Positions 1 to 9,601 are shown, counted from the stretch's first letter. The stretch: 64,000 nucleotides of DNA from Flavobacterium galactosidilyticum (GCF_020911945.1 NZ_CP087135.1:186001-250000), one strand, 5' to 3'. Made by a program: numbers and translations. The notes: generated by a model from the letters alone, not told the origin.

Positions 1-49
1 GTTTTATTTTTTCATGACTGCTTGTTAAACGAACTAAATTCATTTTAGC

Positions 50-105
50 CACGAACTACACCAATTGACACGAATTAATTAGCATAAATTAGTGTAGTTC
101 GTGTT
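50..105. repeat. Imperfect inverted repeat (hairpin) of the 'acgaatt' type
   Basis: The arms ACGAACTACAC (left) and GTGTAGTTCGT (right) enclose an AT-rich loop containing acacgaatta. Related acgaattt/aatccgaat strings recur at about 1256-1300 and 1686-1712, around the broken GxxExxY gene, so this may be a relic of the same dispersed element. I see no gene in 1-382. Confidence 0.5.
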
Positions 106-382
106 TGCTTATTTTTAGATTGTGAAAAAAAACAATTATAATAGTCACCGATAGCTATGTGGTTTTTATAAATTATTTTTGACTATTCCTTCACCATTTT
201 ACAACAGTGCTAAAGATCATTCTTTCACTCTATACTACTTCTACATTTATCATCACAAACATATTAGAACAAGCTTTCTGCTTAACCCAAAGGACACTAC
301 AATCCTAGCTTAGCGAACTAATACCAAAAACTCAATAGGCATTATCTCGCAAAAAATAAGCAGAATGTACTCTTTTTTACTA

Positions 383-1252
383 TTATAATTTATGCTTTAG
401 TAATCCCATTAGATATTCACCATAGCCCGATTTTTTTAAAGGCTCGGCTAGTGTTTTGAGTTGCTCTTCTGTAATAAATCCTTGCCTCCAGGCAATTTCT
501 TCAATACAACCTACTTTTAACCCTTGTCGTTCTTCAATTACCTGAACAAACTGTCCCGCTTGCATCAAACTATTAAAAGTTCCTGTATCTAACCAAGCAG
601 TCCCTCTACTTAGAATACCAACTTTCAATGCTCCTTTCTCTAAATAGACTTTATTCACATCAGTGATTTCATATTCACCACGAGCACTTGGTTTGATATT
701 CTTGGCGATTTCTACTACTGAATTATCATAAAAATACAAACCAGGTACGGCATAATTAGATTTCGGTTCTACTGGCTTTTCTTCGATGGAAAGCGCTTTA
801 AGGTTTTTATCAAACTCCACCACACCATAGCGTTCCGGATCTGAAACGTGGTACGCAAAAACAACTCCACCTTCTGGCTGTGTGTTAGACTTTAACAATT
901 CATCCATATTTGCTCCGAAGAAAATATTATCTCCTAAAACCAATGCGACGCTGTCATCCCCTATAAATTCTTCTCCTATAACGAATGCTTGCGCCAATCC
1001 ATTAGGAATTGCTTGTTCTGCGTAAGAAAATTTACAACCAATAGCAGAACCATCACCCAATAATTTTTTGAAATTAGGCAAATCATGTGGAGTGGAGATA
1101 ATTAATATCTCGTTGATTCCTGCTATCATCAAAGTTGACAACGGATAATAAATCATGGGTTTGTCGTAAACCGGCATCATTTGCTTGCTCATTGCTAGCG
1201 TTAATGGATGCAAGCGCGTTCCGGAACCTCCGGCTAGTATAATTCCTTTCAT
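383..1252 (-). CDS. rfbA: Glucose-1-phosphate thymidylyltransferase
   Basis: Joins glucose-1-phosphate and dTTP to make dTDP-glucose, the first step of dTDP-L-rhamnose synthesis for surface polysaccharide, in the cytoplasm. The 289-aa protein has the usual full length. The nucleotide-binding signature [11 protein letters not shown] lies at residues 8-18, followed by [18 protein letters not shown] and, near residue 137, the sugar-binding EEKP. The ATG start puts the signature at its normal distance. It is the last of three rhamnose genes read right to left; a broken gene separates it from rfbB. No rfbC is seen here and it may lie left of the window. Confidence 0.96.
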   Translation of the reverse strand: MKGIILAGGSGTRLHPLTLAMSKQMMPVYDKPMIYYPLSTLMIAGINEILIISTPHDLPNFKKLLGDGSAIGCKFSYAEQAIPNGLAQAFVIGEEFIGDDSVALVLGDNIFFGANMDELLKSNTQPEGGVVFAYHVSDPERYGVVEFDKNLKALSIEEKPVEPKSNYAVPGLYFYDNSVVEIAKNIKPSARGEYEITDVNKVYLEKGALKVGILSRGTAWLDTGTFNSLMQAGQFVQVIEERQGLKVGCIEEIAWRQGFITEEQLKTLAEPLKKSGYGEYLMGLLKHKL

Positions 1253-1398
1253 CTTTTTACGAATTTTTACGAATTAATCCGAATTTTACGAATTATTTCA
1301 AATTAATGATTCTTTTATTAAGTTAAGGAAGAAGTTCCAAAATTAATCAACATTCCCAACTCTATATTTGTGCATTTTAAATAATTTTGTAATTATAC

Positions 1399-1683
1399 CT
1401 AAAACGCAGTAGGTATTTGTGTCACTGCTTTTATTTCTACTATAATTTCATCATAACAAATAAAATCTGCCCGATATTGTTTGTTCAACAGCTGCTTATA
1501 GTAATACAATGACAACTTTAGTTGCCTCTTAAAGGGAATTTTCTGAAGGAGAAATTCTCATTGAAATGCTTCTTCATAAACCGCCTTCAAGAATCCTGCT
1601 CCTAATGAGCGATTCACTTTCATACAAGCACCAATAATAGCACCACTTACTTCTTTCTAAAGTGCTTTTTTGGCTACATCCAT
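1399..1683 (-). pseudogene. GxxExxY protein, broken
   Basis: One reading frame from an ATG at 1683 gives a recognisable GxxExxY-family protein (PD-(D/E)XK-like fold, function unknown): SLGAGFLKAVYEEAF, then YRADFICYDEIIVEIKAV. Two in-frame stops interrupt it, TAG at codon 9 and TGA after EEAFQ. A third stop ends it right after the EIKAV core, so the usual C-terminal third is missing. The frame itself is intact, so the damage is point nonsense mutation plus C-terminal loss. It sits inside the rhamnose operon and is flanked by acgaatt-type repeats that often accompany this family (recalled, not checked). Confidence 0.8.
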
Positions 1684-1707
1684 TAGTGAAATTCGTTTTG
1701 ATTCGTT

Positions 1708-2757
1708 TTAATTTGAATACTGTTTTTCATAATAAGAAGCATAAGCTCCCGAAGTAATATTATTCAACCACGTCTGGTTTTCCAAATACCAGTTTACAGT
1801 TCTTTCCAAACCTTGTTCGAATGTAACTGATGGTTTCCAACCCAATTCTTTATTAATCTTACTGGCATCAATAGCATAACGCAAATCATGCCCAGGACGG
1901 TCTTTTACATAAGCAATCAGTTTTTCTGAAGTCCCTGCTGCTCTTCCTAATTTGCCATCCATGATTTTGCACAATAATTTGACCAAATCAATGTTTTGCC
2001 ACTCGTTAAAACCACCAATATTATACGTATCGTGATTTTTTCCTTCGTGGAACACCAAATCGATAGCGACTGCATGATCTTCTACAAAAAGCCAATCACG
2101 AGTATATTTTCCATCACCATATACTGGCAAGGGTTTGTTATGAATAATATTATTAATGAATAATGGAATTAATTTTTCAGGAAAGTGAAATGGTCCATAA
2201 TTATTAGAGCAATTTGTCAACACATAAGGGAAATCATAGGTTTCACCATAGGCTCTCACAAAATGATCTGAACTTGCTTTAGATGCTGAATAAGGAGAGT
2301 TTGGATCGTAAGCCGTAGTTTCTGTAAACAGTCCTTCGGCACCTAAACTTCCATACACCTCATCGGTGCTAATATGATAGAAACGTTTTCCTTCTGAATT
2401 ATCTTTCCAAATCATTTTGGCGGCGTTCAACAAATTTACTGTACCAATTACATTTGTCTTTACAAATGATAATGGATCCGTAATAGAGCGATCTACGTGT
2501 GACTCTGCAGCAAGATGTAATACCCCATCAAATTGATGCTCTATAAAAAGTGCCTCTATAAAAGCCGCATCAACTATATCTCCTTTTACAAAAGTATAAT
2601 TTGGAGCAGCCTCAATATCAGTAATATTCTCTAAGTTACCTGCATAGGTTAAGGCATCCAAATTGAATATTTGATACTGTGGATAGTTGTTTACAAAACG
2701 CCTTACGACATGGGAACCAATAAAACCAGCTCCACCTGTTATTAGTATTTTTTTCAT
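1708..2757 (-). CDS. rfbB: dTDP-glucose 4,6-dehydratase
   Basis: NAD-dependent short-chain dehydrogenase of the extended type that turns dTDP-glucose into dTDP-4-keto-6-deoxyglucose. The 349-aa protein shows the Rossmann motif GGAGFIGSH at residues 8-16, the active-site STDEVYG near residue 130 and the catalytic pair YSASK near 157. The C-terminal RPGHDLRYAIDASK block is typical of RfbB. The ATG is followed at once by the Rossmann strand (KKILITGG). It is part of the minus-strand rhamnose set; the product passes to epimerase RfbC (not in the window) and reductase RfbD (3603-4454). Confidence 0.96.
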   Translation of the reverse strand: MKKILITGGAGFIGSHVVRRFVNNYPQYQIFNLDALTYAGNLENITDIEAAPNYTFVKGDIVDAAFIEALFIEHQFDGVLHLAAESHVDRSITDPLSFVKTNVIGTVNLLNAAKMIWKDNSEGKRFYHISTDEVYGSLGAEGLFTETTAYDPNSPYSASKASSDHFVRAYGETYDFPYVLTNCSNNYGPFHFPEKLIPLFINNIIHNKPLPVYGDGKYTRDWLFVEDHAVAIDLVFHEGKNHDTYNIGGFNEWQNIDLVKLLCKIMDGKLGRAAGTSEKLIAYVKDRPGHDLRYAIDASKINKELGWKPSVTFEQGLERTVNWYLENQTWLNNITSGAYASYYEKQYSN

Positions 2758-2889
2758 TTTTATTTCTTTTTTTAATTATATCAATCGGCTCTAAAGCCAA
2801 AGTGATAATGATAATATAAATTTTATTTTAAAAAAAACAAACTCTTACTCATACCACCCTAACACACTATTACCTATATAGTGTTTGTT

Positions 2890-3183
2890 TTACTTGCCTA
2901 ATTCCTTTTTAGCTACAGTAGCTAAGGTCGCATAATTTTCATTAATCAAGGCTTCTTTTTTAGCTCTGGACCATTTTTTTATCTGTTTTTCCTTTGCAAT
3001 TGCAAGATTAATGTCTGTAAACTCACAATAAAAAACTAGTTCTAAAGGTCGTTTGTTGGTCGTATAACAATCAGGATAAAATCCAGAATTATGCCTAAAG
3101 ATCCTCGCCGACAGATTACTAGTAACACCCGTATAATAACTATCGTCCGAACATTTTAATATATAAACATAAGATTGCTTCAT
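2890..3183 (-). CDS. GIY-YIG nuclease-superfamily protein (YhbQ/UPF0213 type)
   Basis: A 97-aa single-domain GIY-YIG protein. Residues 5-22 carry the paired motif as YVYILKC and YYTGVT. The conserved Arg follows in LSARIFRHNSG, and a Glu near residue 66 (IAKEKQIKKW) fits the catalytic glutamate. Stand-alone proteins of this type are common in Bacteroidota, and their role (possibly DNA repair or mobile DNA) is not established. It stands between rfbB and rfbD beside a 90-bp tandem repeat and does not look like part of rhamnose synthesis. Confidence 0.85.
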   Translation of the reverse strand: MKQSYVYILKCSDDSYYTGVTSNLSARIFRHNSGFYPDCYTTNKRPLELVFYCEFTDINLAIAKEKQIKKWSRAKKEALINENYATLATVAKKELGK

Positions 3184-3205
3184 TTTTATTATTTAATGAG
3201 AACTA

Positions 3206-3565
3206 CTTCTCGATACATTTTTGGCTACTTGTAACCGTTTTTATTCTAATCCCTGCTGGCCAAAAACACTCGAAGTGACGGGTATGAAAACAAAACTTCT
3301 CGATACATTTTTGGCTACTGATAACCGTTTTTATTCTAATCCCTGCTGGCCAAAAACACTCGAAGTGACGGGTATCAAAACAAAACTTCTCGATACATTT
3401 TTGGCTACTTGTAACCGTTTACATTCAAATTCTTACTAGCCAAAAACACTCGAAGTGAAGGGCATGAAAGCAAAACTTCTCGATACATTTTTGGCTACTG
3501 ATAACCGTTTTTATTCTAATCCTTACTAGCCAAAGACACTCCAAGTGACGGCGAACTGATTAAAT
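3206..3565. repeat. Four tandem copies of a 90-bp repeat
   Basis: Copies start at 3206, 3296, 3386 and 3476, exactly 90 bp apart, each beginning CTTCTCGATACATTTTTGGC. Each holds a small inverted repeat (TTTTTGGCTA ... GGCCAAAAA) and ends near ACTCGAAGTGACGG. Because 90 is divisible by three, an open frame runs through on the plus strand, but it has no gene-like start or composition. A diverged relative lies at about 6351-6412. Confidence 0.85.
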
Positions 3566-3602
3566 TGACGAACATGTCTACTACTACAATCGTTCGAAAA
3601 CA

Positions 3603-4454
3603 CTATAACTCCATCATCTTTCTCAAACTCACTTTATATTCCGGAACAACCACGCCAAAAGTAGCTTTTATTTTACTTTTATCCAATAAAGAATAGGCAG
3701 GTCTTTTAGCAGGTGTAGGATAATTAGAAGCTGGAATTCCACCGACTTCACACTCAAAACCACCTATTTCTTGAATTGCCAAAGCAAATTCGTACCAGCT
3801 AATTTCTCCTTCGTTAGAAAAATTATATATTCCTGGTTGCCAATTTTTATGTTCTATGATCGTCATGATGGCTTGTGCTAAATCGGCTGCATACGTTGGA
3901 CTACCAATCTGGTCACTGACTACATTCAGATTGTCTCTTTCCTGCATTAGTCGAGACATCGTTTTTACAAAGTTATTTCCAAAACTAGAATAGACCCATG
4001 AGGTGCGGATAATAATGGCATTAGGATTTTGCTCTACACACGCTTTTTCGCCAGCTAACTTAGTCACCCCATACACATTTATAGGATTGGTTGGTGCTGT
4101 TTCAGTCAAAGCCACCGCTGAATTTCCATCAAAAACATAATCCGTTGATACATGTATCAATTTACAATTATTGGCCTGACTCCATTTTGCTAAAATCGCT
4201 ACCGACTGATGGTTCAACACATCCGATAATTCTACCTCTGTTTCTGCTTTGTCCACCGCAGTATGTGCGGCACAATTAATGATTATTTGAGGATTAATTT
4301 CTGTTACTTTTTCTTCTAAATGAGTTAAATCACATAAATCTAATTCCTTATAATCAGTAAAAATCCATTCGTATTGTGTTTTAATTACAGCTATTTGTCT
4401 AAGTTCAGAACCTAATTGGCCATTGGCTCCTGTTACAAGTATTCTTTTTTTCAT
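3603..4454 (-). CDS. rfbD: dTDP-4-dehydrorhamnose reductase
   Basis: Last enzyme of dTDP-L-rhamnose synthesis: reduces dTDP-4-keto-rhamnose with NAD(P)H. The 283-aa protein has TGANGQLGSEL at residues 8-18, STDYVFDG near 103 and the catalytic YGVTK near 129, in the order usual for RfbD. The start at 4454 gives MKKRILVTGANGQLG. It is the first rhamnose gene in transcription order. The roughly 840 bp between it and rfbB hold the GIY-YIG gene and the 90-bp repeats, so co-transcription with rfbB is uncertain. Confidence 0.95.
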   Translation of the reverse strand: MKKRILVTGANGQLGSELRQIAVIKTQYEWIFTDYKELDLCDLTHLEEKVTEINPQIIINCAAHTAVDKAETEVELSDVLNHQSVAILAKWSQANNCKLIHVSTDYVFDGNSAVALTETAPTNPINVYGVTKLAGEKACVEQNPNAIIIRTSWVYSSFGNNFVKTMSRLMQERDNLNVVSDQIGSPTYAADLAQAIMTIIEHKNWQPGIYNFSNEGEISWYEFALAIQEIGGFECEVGGIPASNYPTPAKRPAYSLLDKSKIKATFGVVVPEYKVSLRKMMEL

Positions 4455-4778
4455 GTTACTCTTATGTTTTTTTTTCTAAAATTAATAGCAATGACAATAG
4501 CAACAGCAAAAATCAATAATAAGCAGTTGCGCATTGCATATGATAATTTAGCGCTTTTCCTAACTCCTGCAAAAATAGTGAATTAATCAAATATAAATAA
4601 TGTGAACTGAAAATCGTGCAGTATTAATAAACTATAGACTATATCCGCATCAGCTCTAAACAGCTTACCTTGTATACGATGCCGTATCAACCGCCTATTT
4701 AAATAGGTTGCCTAAACTAGTTGTTGAACTGGTTGTACGATTGTATGAAAAGGTCTATGAGTAATTTAACTCAAATGC

Positions 4779-4982
4779 TTAACCCACAATCAGCGGCTGT
4801 ACCAGTTCTAATTTTAAGTCTGTATATAAACAAAATTCTTCAATGCTTACGAATTGATGTTCTTGTTTATTTAACTGCTTTTTAATAGTAATTAAAAGTA
4901 ATCGTGCATATCGATAACTTTTACCTGTGATCCTCTGAACGTCTTTTGGGTAAATACATACTCTTTTCAGTTCTGTTTTCAT
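4779..4982 (-). CDS. Conserved small protein, possibly DNA-binding
   Basis: A 67-aa basic protein beginning MKTELKRVCIYPKDVQRITG and containing KSYRYARLLL and QFVSIEEFCLYTDL. I recognise the pattern (YPKDVQRITGKSYR ... EFCxYT) from short hypothetical proteins in flavobacteria. The N-terminal half looks helix-turn-helix-like, but I cannot assign a function. It stands alone before a long gene-free stretch; the coding call rests on recalled conservation. Confidence 0.6.
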   Translation of the reverse strand: MKTELKRVCIYPKDVQRITGKSYRYARLLLITIKKQLNKQEHQFVSIEEFCLYTDLKLELVQPLIVG

Positions 4983-5209
4983 GCTTTATCTATGCTTTAT
5001 CCATGCTTTTGCGTGGTAGTATCTCTACTTTAATTTGCGAAAGACAGAATGTGCTTTTCAAAGTTATGGAATATTATTTATTTAATAAGTAAATACTTAT
5101 TTTATATGTGGTGTTACTATGAATATTTTAATAGGTATTGTCTGTTAAGGTTTTCGGTCTTGCTATGGAGAGTGAGGGTATCTTGCTGGTGCGCATGATT
5201 TTGGTTCTC
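4983..5209. other. Gene-free spacer
   Basis: No convincing gene on either strand. The only coding sequence nearby is the 67-aa gene to the left; repeat material begins at about 5210. Confidence 0.5.
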
Positions 5210-6345
5210 GATTTCGTTTGATGAGCCCTTCGTCTCTGCTCAGGGTGACAGTAACAAAAAAATCACTACCTGAAAATTAAAAACTTAAAAACTAACATAA
5301 AAAGCCGCATTTCCACAATATCGTTTTTTAACGTGTTTTTACTTTTTTGCTTGATCAACCCTTCGACTTCGCTCAGGGTGACGGAAACAAAAAAATCACT
5401 GCCTGAAAATTAAAAACTTAAAAACTACCTCAAAACACCGTTCTGCGCCCCGAGCCGTTCGCCAAAAGGCTCAACTCGCGGAGCGCTGCCACTCCGTTTT
5501 CTCGTTGTTTTTTTACGTTTTTAATTTAAGGGCGGGGGTAAAATTGGTAATGATAAAATTCTCTGTTTATTTTTAAAAACAAGTTAATAATATGATTATT
5601 TCAGTGTTAAATCATGTTTTTTCTTTTTTATCTCAGGTAGCTTTTATTTTAAGGGGTCTTCGAAGAATCTTCGATTTGTCTTGATGAACCCTTCGACTTC
5701 GCTCAGGGTGACGGAAACAAAAAAATATTCATGCGTTATTATTGTTTTTTTGTATTCATGACCCGAGCCTGAAAGGCGAACAGATGAAATAATCTTCGAT
5801 TTCACTGCCTGAAAATTAAAAACTTAAAAACTACCTTAAAACACCGTTCCCGCCCCGAGCCGTTCGCCAAAAGGCTCAACTCGCGGAGCGCTGCCACTCC
5901 GTTTTCTCGTTGTTTTTTTTACGTTTTTAATTTAAGGGCGGGGGTAAGATTGGTAATGATAAAATTCTCTGTTTATTTTTAAAAACAAGTTAATAATATG
6001 ATTATTTCAGTGTTAAATCATGTTTTTTCTTTTTTCCTTGATCAACCCTTCGACTTCGCTCAGGGTGACGGAAACAAAAAAATATTCATGCGTTATTATT
6101 GTTTTTTTGTATTCATGACCCGAGCCTGAAAGGCGAACGGATGAAATAATCTTCGATTTAACTGCCTGAAAATTAAAAACTTAAAAACTACCTCAAAACA
6201 CCGTTCCGCGCCCCGAGCCGTTCGCCAAAAGGCTCAACTCGCGGAGCGCTGATACCTTACTGCCACTGGCAGTCCTCCCTTTAATTTCAAATGTTGTTTT
6301 TATACACTTTTAATTTAAGGGCGGGAGTAAAATTGGTAATGATAA
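5210..6345. repeat. Cluster of long direct repeats without genes
   Basis: Two alternating modules. Module A, cttcgacttcgctcagggtg plus flank, lies at about 5352-5396, 5681-5727 and 6037-6083, with a diverged copy at 5217-5268. Module B starts with actgcctgaaaattaaaaac at 5398, 5804 and 6161. It runs about 185-230 bp through ccgagccgttcgccaaaagg and a ttaagggcggg string to an AT-rich tail; the third copy is interrupted near 6251. A third string, gagcctgaaaggcgaac, precedes B at 5764 and 6121 and recurs at 6727. I see no open frame of interest. Confidence 0.8.
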
Positions 6346-6488
6346 CCGCCTTCTCGATACAATTTTATAAAAAGGCTATCGCTATTTTATAAAATCACTC
6401 GAAGTGACGGAAATCAACTGAGAACTGAGAACCGACAACCGACAACGGATAACGGATAACTGAAAACCGATAACATCTAACTAACAAA

Positions 6489-6557
6489 CACCGGCACCGC
6501 CAGCCTATTTGAACAAAAGGTCTCATTAATTTAATTTGAATTTATTAATGGTGCAGG
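6489..6557. repeat. REP-like dispersed element, left copy
   Basis: It shares the core taatttaatttgaattt and the ending ggtgcagg with a copy at 58641-58710 in the same orientation. The left end (caccggcacc) is a weaker partner for ggtgcagg than in the other copy. The two copies lie outside the cassette array, one on each side. Confidence 0.5.
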
Positions 6558-6569
6558 ATGTATTTTATT

Positions 6570-6597
6570 GTGAGATGTGAGATGTGAGATGTGAGAG
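6570..6597. repeat. Microsatellite, four copies of a 7-mer
   Basis: TGTGAGA is repeated four times without interruption, just right of the REP-like copy. Confidence 0.8.
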
Positions 6598-7009
6598 TAT
6601 AGAAAATAGACCAACTCCTACTCTACTGAATTTATTAATAAAAGAAAACTATTTTTTCTTTTATCTTGATGCAAAAGAAACAAAAAATACTCAGGTTAAT
6701 ATTTAAATTTTTGATTTCGTGACCCGAGCCTGAAAGGCGAACAGATGAAATAATCTTCGATTTCAAGCCTGAATAGTTGCATCCTGAAAATCTTCGGGAG
6801 CATTTATCTCACTAATGCCTTATTGTAATGGGTGTTCGATGAACCTCACTGCGTTTCGGTTTCCCTATCGCGACCCCAGCCGCTCGTGTTGCACACTCAA
6901 CTCGGGGGTCACTCCCGCCGGCCAACGCTTAAATCCTTGCCCGGATTTTCTTGGATAAAAATATAAGGGCGGGGTTAAGCGGAAACTTATGGCCTTAAGT
7001 GAAGGAAAA
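6598..7009. other. Gene-free, degenerate repeat material
   Basis: It holds another gagcctgaaaggcgaac string (about 6727) and a diverged ttaagggcggg-type block (about 6960). I find no open frame with protein-like composition. Confidence 0.5.
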
Positions 7010-7125
7010 ACACATTAAAACCAACTGAAAAACTACTCCAAAAAAAAAGAGGATACTAAATCCTCTAAATATTCCTCAATTAATTTTGCGATAATTCCAT
7101 AGTTCCTGCCAGTGACCGGTTCTCC
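7010..7125 (+). mobile_element. Remnant of the IS91-like element (right-end region)
   Basis: About 110 bp starting near acattaaaaccaactgaaaa, with gaggatactaaatcctct, and running to ccagtgaccggttc, closely match the non-coding right end of the two full IS copies (about 11692-11805). The terminal hairpin is replaced by unrelated sequence. It marks the distal edge of the cassette array. Confidence 0.75.
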
Positions 7126-7239
7126 CGCTAAAAATCGGGACAGGAGCTTTGATTACTTCGTCCGTTCGCTAAGCTAGGGTGTTCGTGTTGTGTGTACAAA
7201 GAAAGCTTAGCTTTTGTGCGTAGTTATTTGATTTGTAAT

Positions 7240-7572
7240 TTAACTTCCTGAGAAACCTGAAATATTAAAAATTCCAACCGCTAGGTCTATCCAAATTAAA
7301 ACAAACGTCAATAAAATGAATAAACAAATTAAAAGTCTTAATTTCTGTGTTTTAACTTTTCGGAGCACAAACTCGCATAATATTGCTGTGCCGAATAAAA
7401 GAAACCCAATAATTACAAAGTCGTTTAATTTCCAATTAAACCCTTGTCCATCAATACCTGTACCTATAGTTAGTTGTAATGCAGCAAATATTAGTAAAAT
7501 AATACCTATACCAGATAATAAACTCAATAGCCTTTTATTGGATTTTTTTTCTAAAGTTTGAATTGTTTTCAT
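7240..7572 (-). CDS. Small membrane protein of unknown function
   Basis: A 110-aa protein with three predicted membrane segments (about residues 14-36, 50-66 and 78-102) and a short basic N-terminus. No catalytic motif is visible. It follows a decayed membrane gene on the same strand (7585-8061) and may once have formed an operon with it. It is the most distal gene on the cassette side; I could not find a clean attC-like site beyond it. Confidence 0.55.
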   Translation of the reverse strand: MKTIQTLEKKSNKRLLSLLSGIGIILLIFAALQLTIGTGIDGQGFNWKLNDFVIIGFLLFGTAILCEFVLRKVKTQKLRLLICLFILLTFVLIWIDLAVGIFNISGFSGS

Positions 7573-7584
7573 CTTTTAATTATA

Positions 7585-8061
7585 TTAATTAGTGGAAGTG
7601 CTTTTAAAAATGTGTGTTATTCCTAAGTACCTTAATTCGGGGAAAGTATATTTACTCCCATTGATAAGAGAAAGTCCATAGAAAGTTAAAGTCAGTGAAG
7701 GTAGAATACCTATAAAACCTTTATTTAATACCATTAGGCAGAAAACCCCACCTGTTATCAACGGAATTAACAAATTTAATAGAAGTCGTTTCGACAGACC
7801 ATTCTAAATTATTTGCTTTTGAATTTTCGACTTCCTCCTCATAAAAAAGATTGCACTACCAACTGAAAGTATGATTGTACCTGTAGTTATAACCAACAAA
7901 TAGATTTCTGTGTCATTGTGGAGTGTTACTGCATTATAAACCGAATAGTCTTGGTCTTTGAAAACAGTTATGAAGGCTAACCATATTCCCGTCAAAGCAA
8001 TGATACCTGTCAAAACACCTGAAAGTCAGCTTAAGGAAATGAACTGAGTAGTTCGAGACAT
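7585..8061 (-). pseudogene. Multi-pass membrane protein, broken by nonsense mutations
   Basis: From an ATG at 8061 (MSRTTQFISLS) one frame runs the whole length but is interrupted by TGA at codon 12 and by TAG between KIQKQII and NGLSKRLLLN. A second change near the C-terminus replaces the expected ending. The pieces together look like a roughly 200-aa Bacteroidota membrane protein that usually follows a small winged-helix regulator (recalled). The tail of such a regulator may be visible just upstream (DDLKQIKEIMS reading into the start codon). Confidence 0.7.
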
Positions 8062-8117
8062 AATTTCTTTTATCTGCTTTAAATCATCTATATATTTTAC
8101 TTTTTTAATTTTAAAAG

Positions 8118-8136
8118 TACTTTGTAATACAAAGTA
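8118..8136. promoter_or_regulatory. Perfect 9+1+9 palindrome, likely operator
   Basis: TACTTTGTAATACAAAGTA lies about 57 nt upstream of the broken membrane gene. Sites of this kind precede PadR/winged-helix-regulated membrane genes in Bacteroidota as I recall, so it may be an orphaned operator of that lost regulator. Confidence 0.5.
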
Positions 8137-8534
8137 ATCTATAATAACTCAAGCTGCAAAATGTTTTGTCTATAAATATATAATTAATTGACGACGAATG
8201 TCTTGTACATTTACGCACAATCCTGTCACGCAAGGGAATTTCACCCCTACGTTCTCACGTCATCGTACGTGAAAGTGTCCCTTCATACGACTGTTCATGT
8301 TAATAAATCACACTAAATTTAATTCAATCTACGGATATACCAACAACCAATGTATAAATAATGCAGGTTTTTCATTACACTTTGTTTTTAAGTATCGAAC
8401 AAATACCTTTTTATACAAATCTATTTCACATATTATCCATTTAAGTAATCAGGGGATGTTGCTTTTCCATCCATTTGTCAAACTCAACGTTAAGAAATAA
8501 ATTTGCTAATAATTGATTAATTACTCCTCCTTCT
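8137..8534. other. Gene-free stretch
   Basis: No supported gene. On the minus strand 8215-8297 has gtacgatgacgtgagaacg followed by ggggtgaaattccct, which loosely resembles the region 3' of group II intron reverse transcriptases. With no RT gene or domain V nearby I leave it unassigned. Confidence 0.3.
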
Positions 8535-8825
8535 TACGTTCCTGATAGCGAGGCCCGCCTGTTTGGTATCTTGGCGTTAGCCAGTACACGAATTCCTGTA
8601 AAAGTTAATTTTATGGGTAAGGGAAATTGTACCCAATCCCGAAGCTTCAGGTCAAGGAAAACACTAGAAAAAACATCCTTTATTTTATTGCAAAAAAAAG
8701 AGGCATTTTTGTCTCTTGTAACATCTGCAATAATTTTACGAGAACGCCATAGTGCTTGAGGGCATGTAATCGGTTCGATTCTCAACCGCGGGTTCATTGT
8801 TGGCTTTTCAAGCCCAACCCTTATC
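8535..8825 (+). mobile_element. Remnant of an IS91-like element (3' end)
   Basis: It matches the last codons and right end of the full IS copies: ggtatcttggcg, then gttaattttatgggtaaggg, then a terminal hairpin of the same design (GTTGG-cttttcaag-CCCAAC in place of GTTGG-tgcttcgca-CCCAAC). It ends at ctGTTAACGG, that is, again at a GTT core. The sequence has diverged, so it is an older, different member. It destroys the attC-like site expected for the next cassette. Confidence 0.75.
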
Positions 8826-8853
8826 TGTTAACGGCTGCCTTTTTGTTTTCGTT

Positions 8854-9378
8854 TCAGTTTGTTAGTTTTAGTTTCATCATAATATCCGTTTGTTCATCTT
8901 CTCCAAGTTTGAAAATATGCTTGTCAAACTCTACAAAACCATTTTTCTTGTAAAAACTTATGGCTCTCGGATTTTCTTCCCAAACGCCTAACCAGACATA
9001 TTCCGAACCTTTCTGTTTTGCAATTTCGATTGCTTTATCATACAATAATTGTCCAACGCTTTTGCCGTGAAACTCTTTTGACACGTAAATTCTCTCGATT
9101 TCAAGAGCTTTACTGTCTTTCAGTTCGGTTTGTGATTCTTCACAATTAACTTTTAAATATCCAATTACTTCTTTTTCCAGCGTTGCAAAGTAAAACTCTG
9201 AGTTTTTATCGCTCAGTTCTGCAGTCAATTTTTCTTTTGAAAAACCTTCTTCCAAATAGCTTTTCATGTTTTCTTCGGAATTAGATTCTGAGAATGTTTC
9301 TTTAAAAGTCTGTCTGCTAATTTTCTGTAGTTGGACAATTTCTGTCAAGCTTATTTTCTGGATTTGGATATTTGTCAT
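8854..9378 (-). CDS. GNAT acetyltransferase (PaiA/spermidine acetyltransferase-like)
   Basis: A 174-aa GNAT-fold enzyme expected to move an acetyl group from acetyl-CoA to an amine. The acetyl-CoA loop region reads IERIYVSKEFHGKSVGQLL (about residues 93-111; R/Q-x-x-G-x-G/A variant HGKSVG), followed by WLGVWEENPRAISFYKKNGF, the usual motif B. This is closest to PaiA-type polyamine acetyltransferases, but the substrate is unknown. It is the first intact cassette gene at the distal end; its own attC-like site is overwritten by IS debris. Confidence 0.85.
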   Translation of the reverse strand: MTNIQIQKISLTEIVQLQKISRQTFKETFSESNSEENMKSYLEEGFSKEKLTAELSDKNSEFYFATLEKEVIGYLKVNCEESQTELKDSKALEIERIYVSKEFHGKSVGQLLYDKAIEIAKQKGSEYVWLGVWEENPRAISFYKKNGFVEFDKHIFKLGEDEQTDIMMKLKLTN

Positions 9379-9404
9379 TTTCTGTTAGGTTCTTTGAAGG
9401 TTGC

Positions 9405-9534
9405 CACTAACATTCTGGTGCTACAGCGGGTTTGGGACTAAATTAAGCCTTATCTTCGGATTTGCCAAATATTCCCAAATACAAGACCATTTTTAAATTA
9501 AGCCTATTGCCCAAATCCGTTGTAGCGTGTGTTG
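9405..9534 (-). repeat. attC-like site 1, interrupted by IS copy 1
   Basis: It starts CACTAAC. The arms are of the GCTACAGCGGGTTTGGG / CCCAAATCCGTTGTAGC family, core distance 122. The right core GTGTT is joined directly to the left end of the IS. Confidence 0.85.
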
Positions 9535-9601
9535 AACTAAACCTTCGGTAGCGCGAAACCGAAAAAGTAGTACTTTTCAAAGATAACTAAAATCTATTCT
9601 T

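Noticed and set aside
3221..3439. Plus-strand open frame of 72 aa
   Set aside because: It is only the 90-bp repeat read through; no start context or protein-like composition.
8215..8297. Possible group II intron remnant
   Set aside because: Only a loose likeness to sequence 3' of reverse transcriptases; no RT gene and no domain V.
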